Assembly: GCF_003334855.1 (NCBI RefSeq)
Contig: NZ_QOWE01000015.1
Coordinates: 151,159-215,158 of the forward strand
Reading direction: 5' to 3'
Source: Larkinella punicea
GTDB taxonomy: Bacteria > Bacteroidota > Bacteroidia > Cytophagales > Spirosomataceae
DNA: 64,000 nt
This document shows, piece by piece, positions 63,240 to 64,000 of the stretch. Each line of letters opens with the position of its first letter. Position 1 is the first letter of the stretch. The notes under the pieces were generated by a model. It saw nothing but the letters and a program-made list of their open reading frames with translations. It ran no database searches and had not been told where the DNA came from. A program made the translations under genes and the position numbers.

Positions 63240-64000
<761 letters not shown>

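Overview
The window is chromosomal DNA of a Bacteroidota bacterium, most likely a Cytophagales member close to Spirosoma and its relatives (the genus is inference). The 16S rRNA 5' part at the right edge, a SusC/SusD pair with its own ECF sigma and FecR regulators, the gliding/type IX secretion protein GldJ, a gliding-type C-terminal sorting domain, a GT3 glycogen synthase, and promoters of the Bacteroidota TTG/TAnnTTTG type all agree. Genes are dense and ordinary in composition; I see no prophage, plasmid module, CRISPR array, insertion sequence or tRNA gene.

Layout. 1-9.7 kb: a truncated sodium/solute symporter, a DUF4421-like protein and an AsmA-like protein that overlap head to tail, PurU, GT3 glycogen synthase and a DUF349 protein. 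9.7-15.1 kb: EttA, a class IV aminotransferase, KdsC-like phosphatase, an AGE-family epimerase homologue and a DUF2520 dehydrogenase. 15.3-24.3 kb: a polysaccharide-utilisation-type locus on the minus strand, reading sigma, anti-sigma, SusC, SusD, DUF1080 protein, Tat-exported Gfo/Idh/MocA oxidoreductase. 24.6-33.1 kb: a GAPDH-family enzyme, Dps, a 968-residue type IX-sorted surface protein, a small hypothetical protein, a periplasmic protein built of four repeats, and dihydrolipoyl dehydrogenase. 33.2-40.9 kb: an Rpn-type nuclease homologue, prfB with its programmed frameshift, an alpha/beta hydrolase, a VTT membrane protein, a cystathionine gamma-synthase-like enzyme, and a TonB-dependent receptor behind a TPP riboswitch. 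40.8-57.6 kb: a small aromatic/quinone detoxification cluster, a barstar-like protein, Mfd, GldJ, ComF, a DUF4175 giant coiled-coil protein, MnmG, a methyltransferase and an Ig-like lipoprotein. 57.6-58.05 kb: a gene-free, AT-rich stretch packed with DnaA boxes, which I read as the chromosomal replication origin. 58-64 kb: a TPR protein, threonine synthase, P5C dehydrogenase and the start of an rRNA operon.

The most interesting parts are: (1) the origin candidate, supported by four perfect and several near-perfect DnaA boxes, a change in the sign of G-C skew in hand-counted samples, a parS-like palindrome 4.5 kb away in front of mnmG, and a co-directional rRNA operon; (2) a sugar-uptake locus without any recognisable glycoside hydrolase, whose two enzymes fit a C3-oxidation (3-keto) route of glycoside cleavage; (3) a TPP-riboswitch-controlled outer-membrane receptor, presumably for thiamine compounds, with mutually exclusive hairpins downstream of the aptamer; (4) an unrecognised periplasmic protein made of four copies of a roughly 100-residue module; and (5) several families of long intergenic palindromes, mostly between converging genes.
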